A stretch of 64,000 nucleotides of DNA from Dyadobacter sp. 3J3 (GCF_009801115.1 NZ_VTOL01000022.1:1-64000); one strand, 5' to 3'; positions 27,565 through 36,798 are shown, counted from the first letter of the stretch. Numbers and translations: made by a program. Notes: generated by a model from the sequence alone, not told the origin.

Positions 27565-28380
27565 TTATTTTTTGCCTGTAAAAGAGTTTAAGATTGGTGC
27601 CGCAGTTGGATTATATTGATAAGTCTGCCAGGTTTCATCCTGGAAAATCTCTACGACTCTGTATCCTTTATACGTCGTTCCCCAATTTCCCCCGAAGTGT
27701 CCATCAAAGAAATAAGGCTTTCCACCTAAATTTTTCTGGCTGTCCTGATCGTGATCATGGCCGTGAAAAATAGCCTTTACATTCGGTGTTTTTTCAAATA
27801 AAGTTGTTACTTCTTTACAGTCAACACCACCAGAAGTCCATTTTTCGGGAGTTATATGGAGGAATATATAAATTCCTTTGGCAGCGGAATATTTGTTGAT
27901 TTCAGATTTTAGCCATTGAATATCAGGACAAACATATTCTCCTTTTTCGTTAGAAGTATCACCCAGAATAAAAGCATATTCTCCTTTTGCAAAACTGTGA
28001 TTGGTAGAATATCCCCAGGTGCTTTGCCAAACATCAACACCAACTTTATCATGATTTCCGCGTGTTACATAGTAAGGCACACGCAGGTTTTCAAAAGTAG
28101 ATTTAACGTCATATAAAAGCGTCGGGTCGTCGTGAATCAGATCTCCATTGATAATTGTAAAATCTACACCTTTTTGCACTTTTTCCTGATTGATCCATCC
28201 GATAAGATCGCTGTGATTGGCTTTGAAATCCGTACCAGGCTGACCATAATGCCCGTCGGAAGCGACAATAAATCGTAAGGCCAATTTGGCTGCACCTGGC
28301 TCATTTTCAGTTAAATTCAAAAACGGAAGCCCGGAAATTGCTGGGAAGAACTTTAAAAAGGTACGTCTTTCAAAAATCAT
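27565..28380 (-). CDS. Calcineurin-like metallophosphoesterase, Tat-type leader
   Basis: A 271-residue metallophosphoesterase with the five family motifs: ASDGHYG (near 40), NGDLIHDD (near 78), GNHDK (near 111), the LHITPE histidine, and GHDHD (near 207). The N-terminus ERRTFLKFFPAISGLPFL resembles a twin-arginine signal, so export is likely; a TatA gene is at 53.9 kb. The substrate is unknown; relatives include phosphodiesterases and phytase-like proteins. It is divergent from recX with 132 bases between. Confidence 0.87.
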   Translation of the reverse strand: MIFERRTFLKFFPAISGLPFLNLTENEPGAAKLALRFIVASDGHYGQPGTDFKANHSDLIGWINQEKVQKGVDFTIINGDLIHDDPTLLYDVKSTFENLRVPYYVTRGNHDKVGVDVWQSTWGYSTNHSFAKGEYAFILGDTSNEKGEYVCPDIQWLKSEINKYSAAKGIYIFLHITPEKWTSGGVDCKEVTTLFEKTPNVKAIFHGHDHDQDSQKNLGGKPYFFDGHFGGNWGTTYKGYRVVEIFQDETWQTYQYNPTAAPILNSFTGKK

Positions 28381-28512
28381 ATTAGTTAATCGGTTACGGC
28401 GCGGGGCAGATATCTTTCCAGATGTTTTATCAAAAATAGTTATTCATTGTTGATATTTTATCTTTATTCTTGCGTCTCATTAGGAAATAAACTTTATCAC
28501 TATAATTTCAGC

Positions 28513-28965
28513 ATGGATCGTCTCATTCTTCAAAAAGCAGCCTCCTATTGCGCCTATCAGGAAAGGACTCAGGATGAGGTAAGGAAGCGGTTGCAAAAAT
28601 GGGAAGTCTGGGGAGAAGAGGCCGATGAGATCATTGCTGAGTTAATCACATTGAATTATCTGAGTGAAGAACGTTTTGCCAAAACCTATGCAGGTGGAAA
28701 ATTCAGGATGAAAAACTGGGGGAAAATGAAAATTAAGCAGGAACTTCATCGCCGGGGACTTACCGAATACAGCATTCAACAGGGAATGAATGAAATACCT
28801 GAACAGGCATATCAAACAGGTTTGAAAGAATTGTTAACCAAAAAAAGAGAACTTTTGGTAAGGACAGAAACGGACAAATTTAAACTCAGACAAAAACTGG
28901 CCCGTTTTGCTTTGGGCAAAGGCTATGAAAGTGAACTGGTTTGGAAAACAATTGAAGACCTTTAA
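28513..28965 (+). CDS. recX: Regulatory protein RecX
   Basis: A 150-residue all-helical protein that modulates RecA filament activity. The N-terminal SYCAYQERTQDEVRKRLQKW motif, LITLNYLSEERFAKTYAGGKF and WGKMKIKQELHRRGL are standard for the family. The ATG at 28513 starts at the family N-terminus; an upstream in-frame ATG at 28447 would add 22 hydrophobic, non-conserved residues. RecA is not in this window. It is followed by about 170 bases without a strong terminator. Confidence 0.9.
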   Translation: MDRLILQKAASYCAYQERTQDEVRKRLQKWEVWGEEADEIIAELITLNYLSEERFAKTYAGGKFRMKNWGKMKIKQELHRRGLTEYSIQQGMNEIPEQAYQTGLKELLTKKRELLVRTETDKFKLRQKLARFALGKGYESELVWKTIEDL

Positions 28966-29139
28966 TATAAGACAGCACTGCCAGAAAAATTCATAGTGAA
29001 AGTTGGTCACTGATTTTATGATATTTTAACAATATAATGTAGAAAATTGCATCAAAAACAGTAAATTTTACTATATTCAATTCATTAACGACTCAATAGT
29101 TCAAGAAAAAAATAAAGATGCCCTTATTGTCAGGGGCAA

Positions 29140-30177
29140 ATGATAATTGAAGAAATGTTGAAAAAAAAGCTTAAAATTCTTGTCAGCCGAACGGATGCAA
29201 TCGGGGATGTGATTCTGACAATTCCTGTCTGTGATATTTTAAAAGAGCATAAAGATATTTCTGAAGTACATTTTTTGGGTAAATCCTATACCGAAGATGT
29301 TATTCATACCTGTGCTGTAATTGATAAGTTTATCAATATTGATCTAATAAACAAGCTGGATTATAATGATCAGGTAGCATTTTTGAAAAAGGAAAAATAT
29401 GACGCAATTATCCATGTTTTACCAAACAAAAAAATTGCAAAACTGGCACAGGATGCAAAAATTCCAATTAGAATTGGTACCACAAACCGATGGTTTCATT
29501 GGGTTACCTGTAATAAACTGGTCAAACTGAGCCGCAAAGGATCTGATCTGCACGAGGCTCAGTTGAATATTAAGTTGCTGAAAGGACTGGACATTGACGA
29601 ACCTGTAACGTTGAATGATGTCTTTCGTCATTTCAGGATGACTAATATTTCACCTTTGCCAAAGCGATTGCTCGCCTATTTGCAAAAAGACAGACTAAAT
29701 ATAATTTTACATCCCAAATCCAACAAAAGTGCCAGAGAATGGGGCCTCGAAAATTTCGCTGATTTGATTCACCTTTTACCAAAAGATAAATATAAAATTT
29801 TCATTTCCGGAACAAAGGCGGATGGCATTTCCATGCGTGGTTGGCTTGCTCAGCTACCTGAGCATGTAGTGGACATGACTGGCATGATGAATCTGAGGGA
29901 ATTTATTTCTTTTATATATTATTCCAATGGTTTGATCGCAGCCAGTACCGGGCCTTTACATATCTCAGCCGCGTTGGGTAATAATGCCCTTGGGTTATAT
30001 CCGCCTATGCGCCCTCTTTTCCCAAAAAGATGGGCACCCATTGGCCCGAAAGCAACTTTTTTAGTGAGTCATTCAGCTTGTAACAAGTGTGAGAATGATG
30101 TTTCAAAATGTGAATGTATGACACAAATCACTCCGGTAGAAGTTGCGTCGGAGATAGGGAAGTGGAAAAAGACATAG
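29140..30177 (+). CDS. Glycosyltransferase family 9 (heptosyltransferase-like)
   Basis: A 345-residue GT-B fold protein related to ADP-heptose:LPS heptosyltransferases. The N-terminal KILVSRTDAIGDVILTIPV motif, the central HPKSNKSAREWGLENFADLI nucleotide-site region and the STGPLHISAALG motif (about 262-273) mark the family. A late cluster of Cys (ACNKCENDVSKCEC) is unusual and could bind metal or be structural. It acts at the inner membrane in envelope glycan assembly. Starts at 29140 or 29155 are both possible. It is monocistronic, ending at a long hairpin. Confidence 0.88.
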   Translation: MIIEEMLKKKLKILVSRTDAIGDVILTIPVCDILKEHKDISEVHFLGKSYTEDVIHTCAVIDKFINIDLINKLDYNDQVAFLKKEKYDAIIHVLPNKKIAKLAQDAKIPIRIGTTNRWFHWVTCNKLVKLSRKGSDLHEAQLNIKLLKGLDIDEPVTLNDVFRHFRMTNISPLPKRLLAYLQKDRLNIILHPKSNKSAREWGLENFADLIHLLPKDKYKIFISGTKADGISMRGWLAQLPEHVVDMTGMMNLREFISFIYYSNGLIAASTGPLHISAALGNNALGLYPPMRPLFPKRWAPIGPKATFLVSHSACNKCENDVSKCECMTQITPVEVASEIGKWKKT

Positions 30178-30211
30178 CAGCTACGATCAGGAAATTTCGG
30201 TGAAAGGGAAA

Positions 30212-30252
30212 CCTTATAATTATCTGAAAAGTATTTCAGGATAATTATAAGG
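30212..30252. terminator. Long bidirectional hairpin between convergent genes
   Basis: CCTTATAATTATC-TGAAA pairs with TTTCAGGATAATTATAAGG over 18 base pairs with one bulge and a four-base loop. It lies between the glycosyltransferase and nrdB ends. A T-run is lacking, but the stem is strong. Confidence 0.75.
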
Positions 30253-30263
30253 TGGTATCCATA

Positions 30264-31259
30264 TCAGAAATCGGAATCAAAAGAAATTTTATGTGCAGAA
30301 TCTTTGTCCTGCAAACCGCTCATGACACCCGCTTTTTGATAATCGCCTACACGTTTTTCAAAGAAATTGGTTTTTCCTGGCAAAGAGATCAATTCCATGA
30401 AATCAAAAGGATTGGTAGATCCGAATTGTTTTGGACAACCTAATCTTTCAAGCCAGAAATCAGCGATATATTCAATGTACTGGTTCATCAATTCGGCATT
30501 CATGCCAATCAATGAAACCGGTAGGGCGGAAGTGACAAATTCCTGTTCGATTTTAACGGCGTCCATCATAATTTCAATTACTCTTTCCTGAGGTAATTGG
30601 TTCACAATGTGCTGCGTATATAACAGACAGGCGAATTCACAATGGAGTCCTTCGTCTCTTGAAATCAATTCATTGGAAAACGACAAGCCTGGCATTAATC
30701 CACGCTTTTTTAACCAGAAAATAGAGCAGAAAGATCCTGAAAAGAAGATGCCTTCCACGGCAGCAAAGGCAATAATTCTTTCTGCAAATACAGGGCTGTT
30801 AATCCATTTTAAAGCCCATTCTGCTTTTTTCTGAACGCAAGGAACTGTATCGATTGCTCTTAACAAGTGATCTTTTTCTGCCGGATCTTTGATATAAGTA
30901 TCAATAAGCAGTGAGTAAGTCTCAGAATGGATATTTTCCATAGCTATCTGAAAACCATAGAAACATTTTGCTTCTGCATATTGTACTTCGCTAAGAAAGT
31001 TGACAGCCAGATTCTCATTAACAATACCATCCGAAGCTGCAAAAAATGCAAGTATGTGCGATATGAAATGGCGCTCGCCGTCGTTCAGGTTTTCCCAGTC
31101 TTTTTGATCCTGCGACAAGTCAATTTCTTCCGCAGTCCAGAACGACGCTTCGTGGCGTTTGTACATTTCCCAGATATCCATGTGTTTGATAGGAAATAAC
31201 ACAAAGCGCAACGGATCTTCTGTCAACAGGGGTTCCTGTTTTGTAACTTCTTGTGACAT
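30264..31259 (-). CDS. nrdB: Ribonucleotide reductase class Ia small subunit
   Basis: A 331-residue R2 protein that holds the diiron-tyrosyl radical cofactor for making deoxyribonucleotides. All key residues are visible: Asp47, Glu108, His111, Glu169, Glu203 and His206 as iron ligands, and Tyr115 in ENIHSETY as the radical tyrosine. The sequence (FYGFQIAMENIHSE, AAVEGIFFSGSF) is of the eukaryote-like subgroup common in Bacteroidota. The large subunit nrdA is not adjacent on either side here, so it must be elsewhere. The gene has its own good promoter 80 bases upstream. Confidence 0.96.
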   Translation of the reverse strand: MSQEVTKQEPLLTEDPLRFVLFPIKHMDIWEMYKRHEASFWTAEEIDLSQDQKDWENLNDGERHFISHILAFFAASDGIVNENLAVNFLSEVQYAEAKCFYGFQIAMENIHSETYSLLIDTYIKDPAEKDHLLRAIDTVPCVQKKAEWALKWINSPVFAERIIAFAAVEGIFFSGSFCSIFWLKKRGLMPGLSFSNELISRDEGLHCEFACLLYTQHIVNQLPQERVIEIMMDAVKIEQEFVTSALPVSLIGMNAELMNQYIEYIADFWLERLGCPKQFGSTNPFDFMELISLPGKTNFFEKRVGDYQKAGVMSGLQDKDSAHKISFDSDF

Positions 31260-31339
31260 AGTTAGTTCAAATTATTTATACAGAGAGATAAGCAATTGTA
31301 GCACGGCGGACATCATAATAAATTGGTTGCCGCAAAAAA

Positions 31340-31370
31340 CAAATCTACATGCTTTGTGCCGGAATTTCAA
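31340..31370 (-). promoter_or_regulatory. Promoter of nrdB
   Basis: On the minus strand TTG (31368-31370) is spaced 20 bases from TAGATTTG (31340-31347), matching the Bacteroidota -33/-7 consensus. The predicted leader to nrdB is about 75 bases. I found no NrdR box in it. Together with the GT2 terminator this accounts for the 333-base gap 31260-31592. Confidence 0.65.
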
Positions 31371-31525
31371 GCAGAATTTTATCAAATATATCTTGACATT
31401 TAAACTGTTTGGCAAATCCTTATTTATAAAAGCAAATTATCACTGTTGAAGCAAATTATTATTTTGTAGGACCAATTTCTGGAAGTGACGAGAAATGGTT
31501 TTTCAATCCAGGTAAAGTATTTTAT

Positions 31526-31566
31526 AAAAACGAAGCCCTTCCAGGGATCGGGAAAGGCTTTATCTT
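31526..31566 (-). terminator. Intrinsic terminator of the GT2 gene
   Basis: AAGCCCTTCC (31533-31542) pairs with GGAAAGGCTT (31551-31560) with one mismatch; the minus strand continues with CGTTTTTATAAA. It lies 30 bases beyond the GT2 stop codon. Confidence 0.75.
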
Positions 31567-31592
31567 TTTTATTGGAAATAAGCTGTTGATTG

Positions 31593-32576
31593 TTACAACT
31601 TAATAACGTGCTGATATTTTAGCATTATCTTAATGTTTTCAATCACCTCAATAATACCAATATTCGAGTGATTTCTCTTCATTTGTCTAGTAAACGCACT
31701 TTTCTTGATGATGAGTCCCTGACGGTTTCTCCGGAAATCCATGTAAGCTTCTGCCTTGTAAAACTGACCGGATAAAATTCCTAGCAGGACATCACATAGT
31801 AAAATCTGCATATGCCAAAGCGTAAGATCAATCCCTTGTAAGTGCAGATAATGCACGTAATAACGATTTCTGAAATGGATTCTCTTAATAGCCTTTTTAG
31901 GATTATGGTTTTTAGTGCTTGCCATTACTTCATGACGGCAAACAGCATTATGTTCGTAGTAGCATTTCCAGCCCATTCTCCATGCGCGAATCGAGAGCTC
32001 CTGATCTTCTCCATAATAAGGATTGAACATTTCATTGAAGCCGTTGATGGTTTTCAGTTTTTTGGTATCCATTAGTGCATTAGCGCCCGAAAGATAAAAA
32101 GTCGGCGTTAAGGCATTAATATTTTGAAGATGAAACAGATCAGACGATTTAATTTTACGTCCCATGATTTTCGGTTCCCTTGCCGCTTCACGGATCAAAT
32201 CATCATCCATTCCAATGATACGTCCCATTACTCCAAACGTATCACCTTTCTCAAAATATTTATAAAGCTTTTCTATATAACCTTCTTCCAGTGTAACATC
32301 GGTATTGAGCAGGAAAATTAAATCATTGTTAGCCTGCTTAATACCCAGATTACAGGTCTCTGAAAACCCGGAATTGGTTTCTTTTTTCAAGAGTGTGATG
32401 GTATCTCCATAATTCTGTTGCAAATATTCCACAGATTCATCTGTTGAAGCATCGTCAATTACAATGATCTCTACATCCGTTTTGATGGACATTAGTACAT
32501 GGAAATTATGCCCAAAATACTTTTCAAATAAATGTTTCCCATTATAATTAGGAATTATTACTGAGATACTTTTCAT
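31593..32576 (-). CDS. Glycosyltransferase family 2
   Basis: A 327-residue GT-A glycosyltransferase of the rhamnosyltransferase/WcaE-like kind. The N-terminal SVIIPNYNGKHLFEKYF, the EIIVIDDASTDES nucleotide motif (about 36-48), the LLNTDVTL metal-binding Asp (about 89-96) and the GEDQELSIRAWRMGWKCYY acceptor-side region (about 185-203) are clear. It would add a sugar from a nucleotide donor to a surface polysaccharide or lipid. No other polysaccharide genes are adjacent except the GT9 gene 1.4 kb away, past nrdB. It is monocistronic with its own terminator. Confidence 0.88.
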   Translation of the reverse strand: MKSISVIIPNYNGKHLFEKYFGHNFHVLMSIKTDVEIIVIDDASTDESVEYLQQNYGDTITLLKKETNSGFSETCNLGIKQANNDLIFLLNTDVTLEEGYIEKLYKYFEKGDTFGVMGRIIGMDDDLIREAAREPKIMGRKIKSSDLFHLQNINALTPTFYLSGANALMDTKKLKTINGFNEMFNPYYGEDQELSIRAWRMGWKCYYEHNAVCRHEVMASTKNHNPKKAIKRIHFRNRYYVHYLHLQGIDLTLWHMQILLCDVLLGILSGQFYKAEAYMDFRRNRQGLIIKKSAFTRQMKRNHSNIGIIEVIENIKIMLKYQHVIKL

Positions 32577-33165
32577 TCAGTCGGTTATTTAGTTAAATGA
32601 ATTGAATAACCTAATACCTTTTAAAATACATTATTTTAGATCGGTATAGCGGTTTTACTAAATCAGCCTATGGCAGATGATTCTCACAAGTTGGAACTGA
32701 AACGCCATTTTCCATGATTCATTGTTCGTTTCCAAACTCGCTCCAAATTAATTCAGAGCATTGTTCGATACTGCCACTGCCCATCACATATAAACCTTGA
32801 TTCACGTCAGGTATATAAATTTGTCTCCGTTAATAGACTATACCTGATATTGACGTAATCTGTTGCAAGTTTTATGCCATTACAATTATGACACTGATTC
32901 AGGAAAAAGGGTTGGAAGAAGGACAAGTGTACAATTGACATTTAGGATAATATTACATTGATATTCTAAATATTAATTGTACTTTTTTAATTGGCTGAGT
33001 AGTAGAAATAATTGATTTACTGAATATTACAGGTTAAAGAAATAAAAAAATTTTTTTTTATGAAATTTCAGTCTGGGTTAGTAAAGATATCTCTACCCGC
33101 CATATTACTATTGCAGGTATATGAAAAGAGCATTATTATTAATTGTATTATATCCTGTTGCTTGT
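32577..33165. other. Gene-free stretch with a relic-like frame and an inverted repeat
   Basis: No complete gene is seen in these 589 bases. A minus-strand frame of 36 codons (32719-32829) has coding-like sequence (PDVNQGLYVMGSGSIEQC) but no ATG upstream of its conserved-looking part. An inverted repeat TCAGGTATA (32808-32816) / TATACCTGA (32839-32847), extended by ACGTCA / TGACGT, overlaps its 5' end. The rest is AT-rich. The GT2 promoter should lie near the left end but no good consensus is seen. Confidence 0.4.
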
Positions 33166-33753
33166 TTAAGGAATCGCAATCTGTTTTAGTTCCCATGCCA
33201 CCACATTCCATTCATCAACATGATCCTTGTGCAGATGAATTGTTTCAAAACCTACCTTTTCATGCGCACGTTGGGATCTTTTGTTGGATGTTGAAATTTC
33301 TGTGATGCACAGGTCAAATTCTTTTTCATAAAAATTTTTATGTGTGTGATATAATTTTTCAAAAATTCCTTGTCCCCGGAATTCTGCCGCTACACATATT
33401 TGCCCCATCATGTAGTATTTGTAATCTCTAATTAATTTACCGTTCCATTCAATATCATCCACAAGGTCAAACATCGGCTGAAGATCCGGGATCAGTTTTC
33501 CCATAGATGGCAGCATGGCAAGGGCAAAAGCAATTACTTTTCCATTTGCTTTTGCTATGATCTGAGGTGTAAGACTTCGCATGATTTCCAGTTGTTCCGT
33601 ACTGTGACAGACAGTCAGGAAACCTTGTTCGTTTTTAACTTCTTCTGAGACGTTGGTTTTTAAATTAAGTTGCTGAAGAGACAGAATTTCTTCAACATCT
33701 TTTTGTGTTTCTGCAAATGTTAATTCAATTGAGGCAGGAGTGTAATTGGACAT
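33166..33753 (-). CDS. GNAT family N-acetyltransferase
   Basis: A 195-residue protein with the GNAT fold. The acetyl-CoA-binding motif is QICVAAEFRGQGIFEKLY (about 115-132), preceded by a short beta strand (KVIAFALAMLP) and followed by TEISTSNKRSQRAHEKVGF, the usual motif B with Asn and Ser. Substrate cannot be inferred. It starts 30 bases after the end of corA on the same strand, so the two may be co-transcribed, but no functional tie is known. Confidence 0.85.
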   Translation of the reverse strand: MSNYTPASIELTFAETQKDVEEILSLQQLNLKTNVSEEVKNEQGFLTVCHSTEQLEIMRSLTPQIIAKANGKVIAFALAMLPSMGKLIPDLQPMFDLVDDIEWNGKLIRDYKYYMMGQICVAAEFRGQGIFEKLYHTHKNFYEKEFDLCITEISTSNKRSQRAHEKVGFETIHLHKDHVDEWNVVAWELKQIAIP

Positions 33754-33782
33754 GGAAATATTGGGAATAGAATATTATAAAA

Positions 33783-34727
33783 TTAAATCCATCTTTTTCT
33801 TCTGAAAAACCAGAGTACGACCAATGAAGAAAGTACCATCAGGAGTAAAGAAACCCAGAAACCCCAGGGTTCATCCGTGGATGGAATTTGGCTATAATTC
33901 ATGCCAAAAATTCCCGCAATGAGGGTAGGAGGCATGAAAATAATTGTCACAACGGTGAAAATCTTGATTACCTGACTTTGTTCAAGATTGATCAAACCCA
34001 TAAAAGTATTTTGCAGATATTCCAGCCGCTCAAAGTTGAAAGTGGTATATTCAAGAAGTGAGCTGATATCTTTCAATATAATCCGCAAATGTTCCTTCCT
34101 GTCTTCCGGAAAATACTGGCTGCGCAAAATTCCGGAAAGTACCCGCTGTTTGTCAATACTGGTCTCCCGAAGCATCATGGTGGTTTCCTGCAAAGCACTG
34201 ATCCGGATCAGAACTTCCTGTCTCGCTTTTTGCTCGTGAGCCAAATCCTTACTGATCTGTGAAATATCCCGTGATATTCCTTCAAGTGAATCCGCATCAG
34301 CCTCGATCCTGGTTTCCAGCAACATCAGCATAAAATCAACGCCGGTCTGAAATGTATCCGGACTTACTTTCATTTTTTTGACCGTATCCGCAAAAGTTTT
34401 AGAATCACCCCGCCGATATGTGAAAAGTATATTTTTATGAAGAATAAATGAAACAGGATACGTTTTATAACCATCTCTGTCGATGCTTAAAAAGTTGGAG
34501 TTGGCATTGATGGTTTCATTTTGTTCAAAAAACCGCGAACTGCTTTCAATTTCTACAATTTCCTGAGGCGTTTGAAAACTGATATCACATTTGTTTTCAA
34601 CCCATTCCTCTTCTTCGGCTGACGGGGATTGCAGGTCAACCCAGACAAGGTTTTGTACCTTTCCAAGCTCACGAATATCATTTTCGCGTTTGATTAACCT
34701 TCCCTCTTTATAAAATATTCTGACCAT
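33783..34727 (-). CDS. corA: CorA-type magnesium/cobalt transport protein
   Basis: A 314-residue pentameric inner membrane channel for Mg2+ (and Co2+). The large N-terminal cytoplasmic domain is followed by two C-terminal membrane segments: the first ends in the selectivity motif GMN (IFGMNYS, about residue 275), and the second is followed by the basic tail RRKRWI. The ATG at 34727 (VRIFYKEGRL) is chosen; the frame is open further up but that stretch lies in repeat-like intergenic DNA. Divergent from an MFS gene. It could contribute cobalt to the B12 pathway, but magnesium is the default. Confidence 0.92.
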   Translation of the reverse strand: MVRIFYKEGRLIKRENDIRELGKVQNLVWVDLQSPSAEEEEWVENKCDISFQTPQEIVEIESSSRFFEQNETINANSNFLSIDRDGYKTYPVSFILHKNILFTYRRGDSKTFADTVKKMKVSPDTFQTGVDFMLMLLETRIEADADSLEGISRDISQISKDLAHEQKARQEVLIRISALQETTMMLRETSIDKQRVLSGILRSQYFPEDRKEHLRIILKDISSLLEYTTFNFERLEYLQNTFMGLINLEQSQVIKIFTVVTIIFMPPTLIAGIFGMNYSQIPSTDEPWGFWVSLLLMVLSSLVVLWFFRRKRWI

Positions 34728-34920
34728 TTTTCGGTTGAAAGTTGAGAATTGAAATTTGAAAGTGGGTGCACGGGTAAATGTGATTCTGATCAAGCCACGC
34801 TACTCAGAAATTTGGGTTATCGGACCCAAAATTAAAGGAATTTTCAATTCTCCACCTTTAACTATCAACTTTCCACGCTCCAATTTCAACTATTCACCAA
34901 GATAGTTGTAAATTTACGGG
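34728..34920. repeat. Degenerate TTGAAA-rich inverted repeats between corA and MFS gene
   Basis: The stretch 34732-34767 is built from repeats like GTTGAAAGTTGAGAATTGAAA. The stretch 34850-34895 carries similar units in the opposite orientation (TTTCAATTCTCC, CAACTTTCC, CCAATTTCAAC). This makes a loose inverted-repeat pair around a ~85-base centre. The divergent promoters of both genes must lie here, but I see no clear -7 box. Confidence 0.45.
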
Positions 34921-36108
34921 ATGCAAAATACGGCTTCTCCCGGAATATTTACATTGCAATTTTGGTTGCTTGGTACGAGTTCCTTTCTTTTCTCTTCAAG
35001 TTTCAATATGCTTATCCCCGAGCTTCCAAGCTATTTGTCAGCCATGGGAGGTGCAGAATATAAGGGTTTTATCATCGGTTTATTTACCTTAACTGCCGGA
35101 ATATCAAGGCCTTTTAGCGGTCGGCTTACAGATCGGGTTGGTCGCGTCCCCGTTATGGCATTTGGATCGTTGGTATGTTTTATTTGCGGGTTTTTATATC
35201 CTGTTTTTACAACGGTCATGCCTTTTTTATTATTAAGATTGGTTCACGGTTTCTCAACAGGTTTTAAGCCGACAGGGACGGCAGCTTACATTGCGGACAT
35301 TATTCCTGCAAATCGCAGAGGAGAAGCAATGGGAATTCACGGCATGTGTATGGGTGTAGGCTCGGCCTTTGGGCCGGCTGTTGGAAGTATGATAAGTCAG
35401 TCTTTTTCAATCAATGCACTTTTTTATACTTCTTCTCTTTTCGCATTAATGTCTATTGTTATACTTTTCAACATGAAAGAAACATTGGTTGAAAAAGAGC
35501 GGCTTTCCGTAAAAGCGTTTAAGATCACCTGGCGGGATATTTTTGAGCCAGATGTTTTTAGTCCTGCCTTTGTAACATTTCTGGCTTACTTTGGTTTTGG
35601 CGCAGTAGCCACCCTAAGCCCGGATTTTAGTGAATATTTAGGGCTTAACAACCGGGGCATCTATTTCATGGTATTCACTTTATTTTCCATATTGATCCGT
35701 TTTGTTGCCGGAAAACTTTCTGACCGAAAGGGCCGGATACCGGTAACTATTGCCGGATGCACCATTTTGATCGTATCGATGATCATTACCGGTTATGCGG
35801 ATTCTGTATTCCTTTTTGTCACAGGCGCAGCATTTTTCGGGATTTCGATGGGAATATTATCTCCGGTACTTTCCGCCTGGACGGTGGATTTAAGCAACGA
35901 CCATAACCGGGGACGTGCAATTGCCTCCATGTACATTTCTCTTGAAGCGGGGATTGGGCTGGGCGCTTTTCTTTCAGCCGCTCTTTTTGCGAATAAAGTG
36001 GAAAATCTGCCACTGGTTTTTATGATTATGGCAGCTTTTGCTGCGGCAGCTTTGATTTATACTATTTTGCTATACCGATATAAAAGAAAGGTGAGCCGTG
36101 TTATTTGA
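34921..36108 (+). CDS. Major facilitator superfamily transporter
   Basis: A 395-residue inner membrane carrier with 12 hydrophobic segments. The MFS signature between segments 2 and 3 is GRLTDRVGRVPVM (about 62-74), repeated as GKLSDRKGRIPVT between segments 8 and 9. Motif FGPAVGSMIS (segment 5 antiporter motif region) suggests a drug/H+ antiporter-type exporter. Its end overlaps the yigZ-like gene by 11 bases, so the two are translationally coupled. The substrate is unknown. Confidence 0.9.
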   Translation: MQNTASPGIFTLQFWLLGTSSFLFSSSFNMLIPELPSYLSAMGGAEYKGFIIGLFTLTAGISRPFSGRLTDRVGRVPVMAFGSLVCFICGFLYPVFTTVMPFLLLRLVHGFSTGFKPTGTAAYIADIIPANRRGEAMGIHGMCMGVGSAFGPAVGSMISQSFSINALFYTSSLFALMSIVILFNMKETLVEKERLSVKAFKITWRDIFEPDVFSPAFVTFLAYFGFGAVATLSPDFSEYLGLNNRGIYFMVFTLFSILIRFVAGKLSDRKGRIPVTIAGCTILIVSMIITGYADSVFLFVTGAAFFGISMGILSPVLSAWTVDLSNDHNRGRAIASMYISLEAGIGLGAFLSAALFANKVENLPLVFMIMAAFAAAALIYTILLYRYKRKVSRVI

Positions 36109-36706
36109 AGATACTTACAAGACAATCGCTGAACCTGCCGAAGGTTTTTACAAGGATAAGGGAAGCAAATTTATTTCTTTCATTTTTCCGGTTTCAACAG
36201 AAAATGAAGCTAAAACTCATCTGTTAAAATTAAGAGAATTACATTCCAAAGCCAACCATCATGTGTATGCTTACCGTTTTGGTCTGGACAGAATGCACTA
36301 TCGTTTGAGTGATGATGGCGAACCGTCCGGCTCTTCCGGAAGACCGATTTTGAATACACTATATTCGAAAGAAATAACAAATATTCTGGTTGTGGTTGTC
36401 CGTTATTTTGGCGGAACCTTATTAGGAATTCCCGGACTTATTAACGCATACCGGTCAGCAACCGAAGATGCGTTGGAAAATGCGGAGATTGTTGTGAAAC
36501 ATTTGGTTGTGATTTACGAACTCAAATTTTCCTATGTCCAGATGAATGATGTTATGCGGATTATTAAGGAAATGGAATTGCCGGTTTTTGAACAAAACTT
36601 CGAAATGGAATGTCAGATGGTCGTTGAAGTCAGGACTACGCTCCTGGAACGATTTATTACACGTTGCGAAAAGGTAGAAGGATTGGTGATAAAGTTGATG
36701 GAATAA
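36098..36706 (+). CDS. YigZ/IMPACT family protein (UPF0029)
   Basis: A 202-residue protein of the IMPACT family. The N-terminal UPF0029 domain shows KDKGSKFISFIFPV, the HHVYAYRFG motif, and the DDGEPSGSSGRPIL signature (about 74-87), followed by NILVVVVRYFGGTLLG. The C-terminal ferredoxin-like domain (about 135-200) is present. In eukaryotes IMPACT regulates GCN2; the bacterial role is not settled, although links to ribosome/peptide metabolism are proposed. Starts with GTG inside the end of the MFS gene, which indicates coupling. The TPK gene follows after about 90 bases. Confidence 0.9.
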   Translation: MLFEDTYKTIAEPAEGFYKDKGSKFISFIFPVSTENEAKTHLLKLRELHSKANHHVYAYRFGLDRMHYRLSDDGEPSGSSGRPILNTLYSKEITNILVVVVRYFGGTLLGIPGLINAYRSATEDALENAEIVVKHLVVIYELKFSYVQMNDVMRIIKEMELPVFEQNFEMECQMVVEVRTTLLERFITRCEKVEGLVIKLME

Positions 36707-36798
36707 TCGGAAAGCTTTCTGTTGCTATTTCAATCCCTAAAATTATTTATTACTTCGTAACTTCGTTGGAATCGACGAGTGTCGAAAATATCAAGCTT

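Noticed and set aside
28995..29011. AGTGA/TCACT stem after recX as terminator
   Set aside because: Only five base pairs and a poor T-run; too weak to call.
33060..33305. 81-codon plus-strand frame with a hydrophobic start
   Set aside because: Its second half is antisense to the GNAT gene; composition is Cys/Ile-rich and not protein-like.
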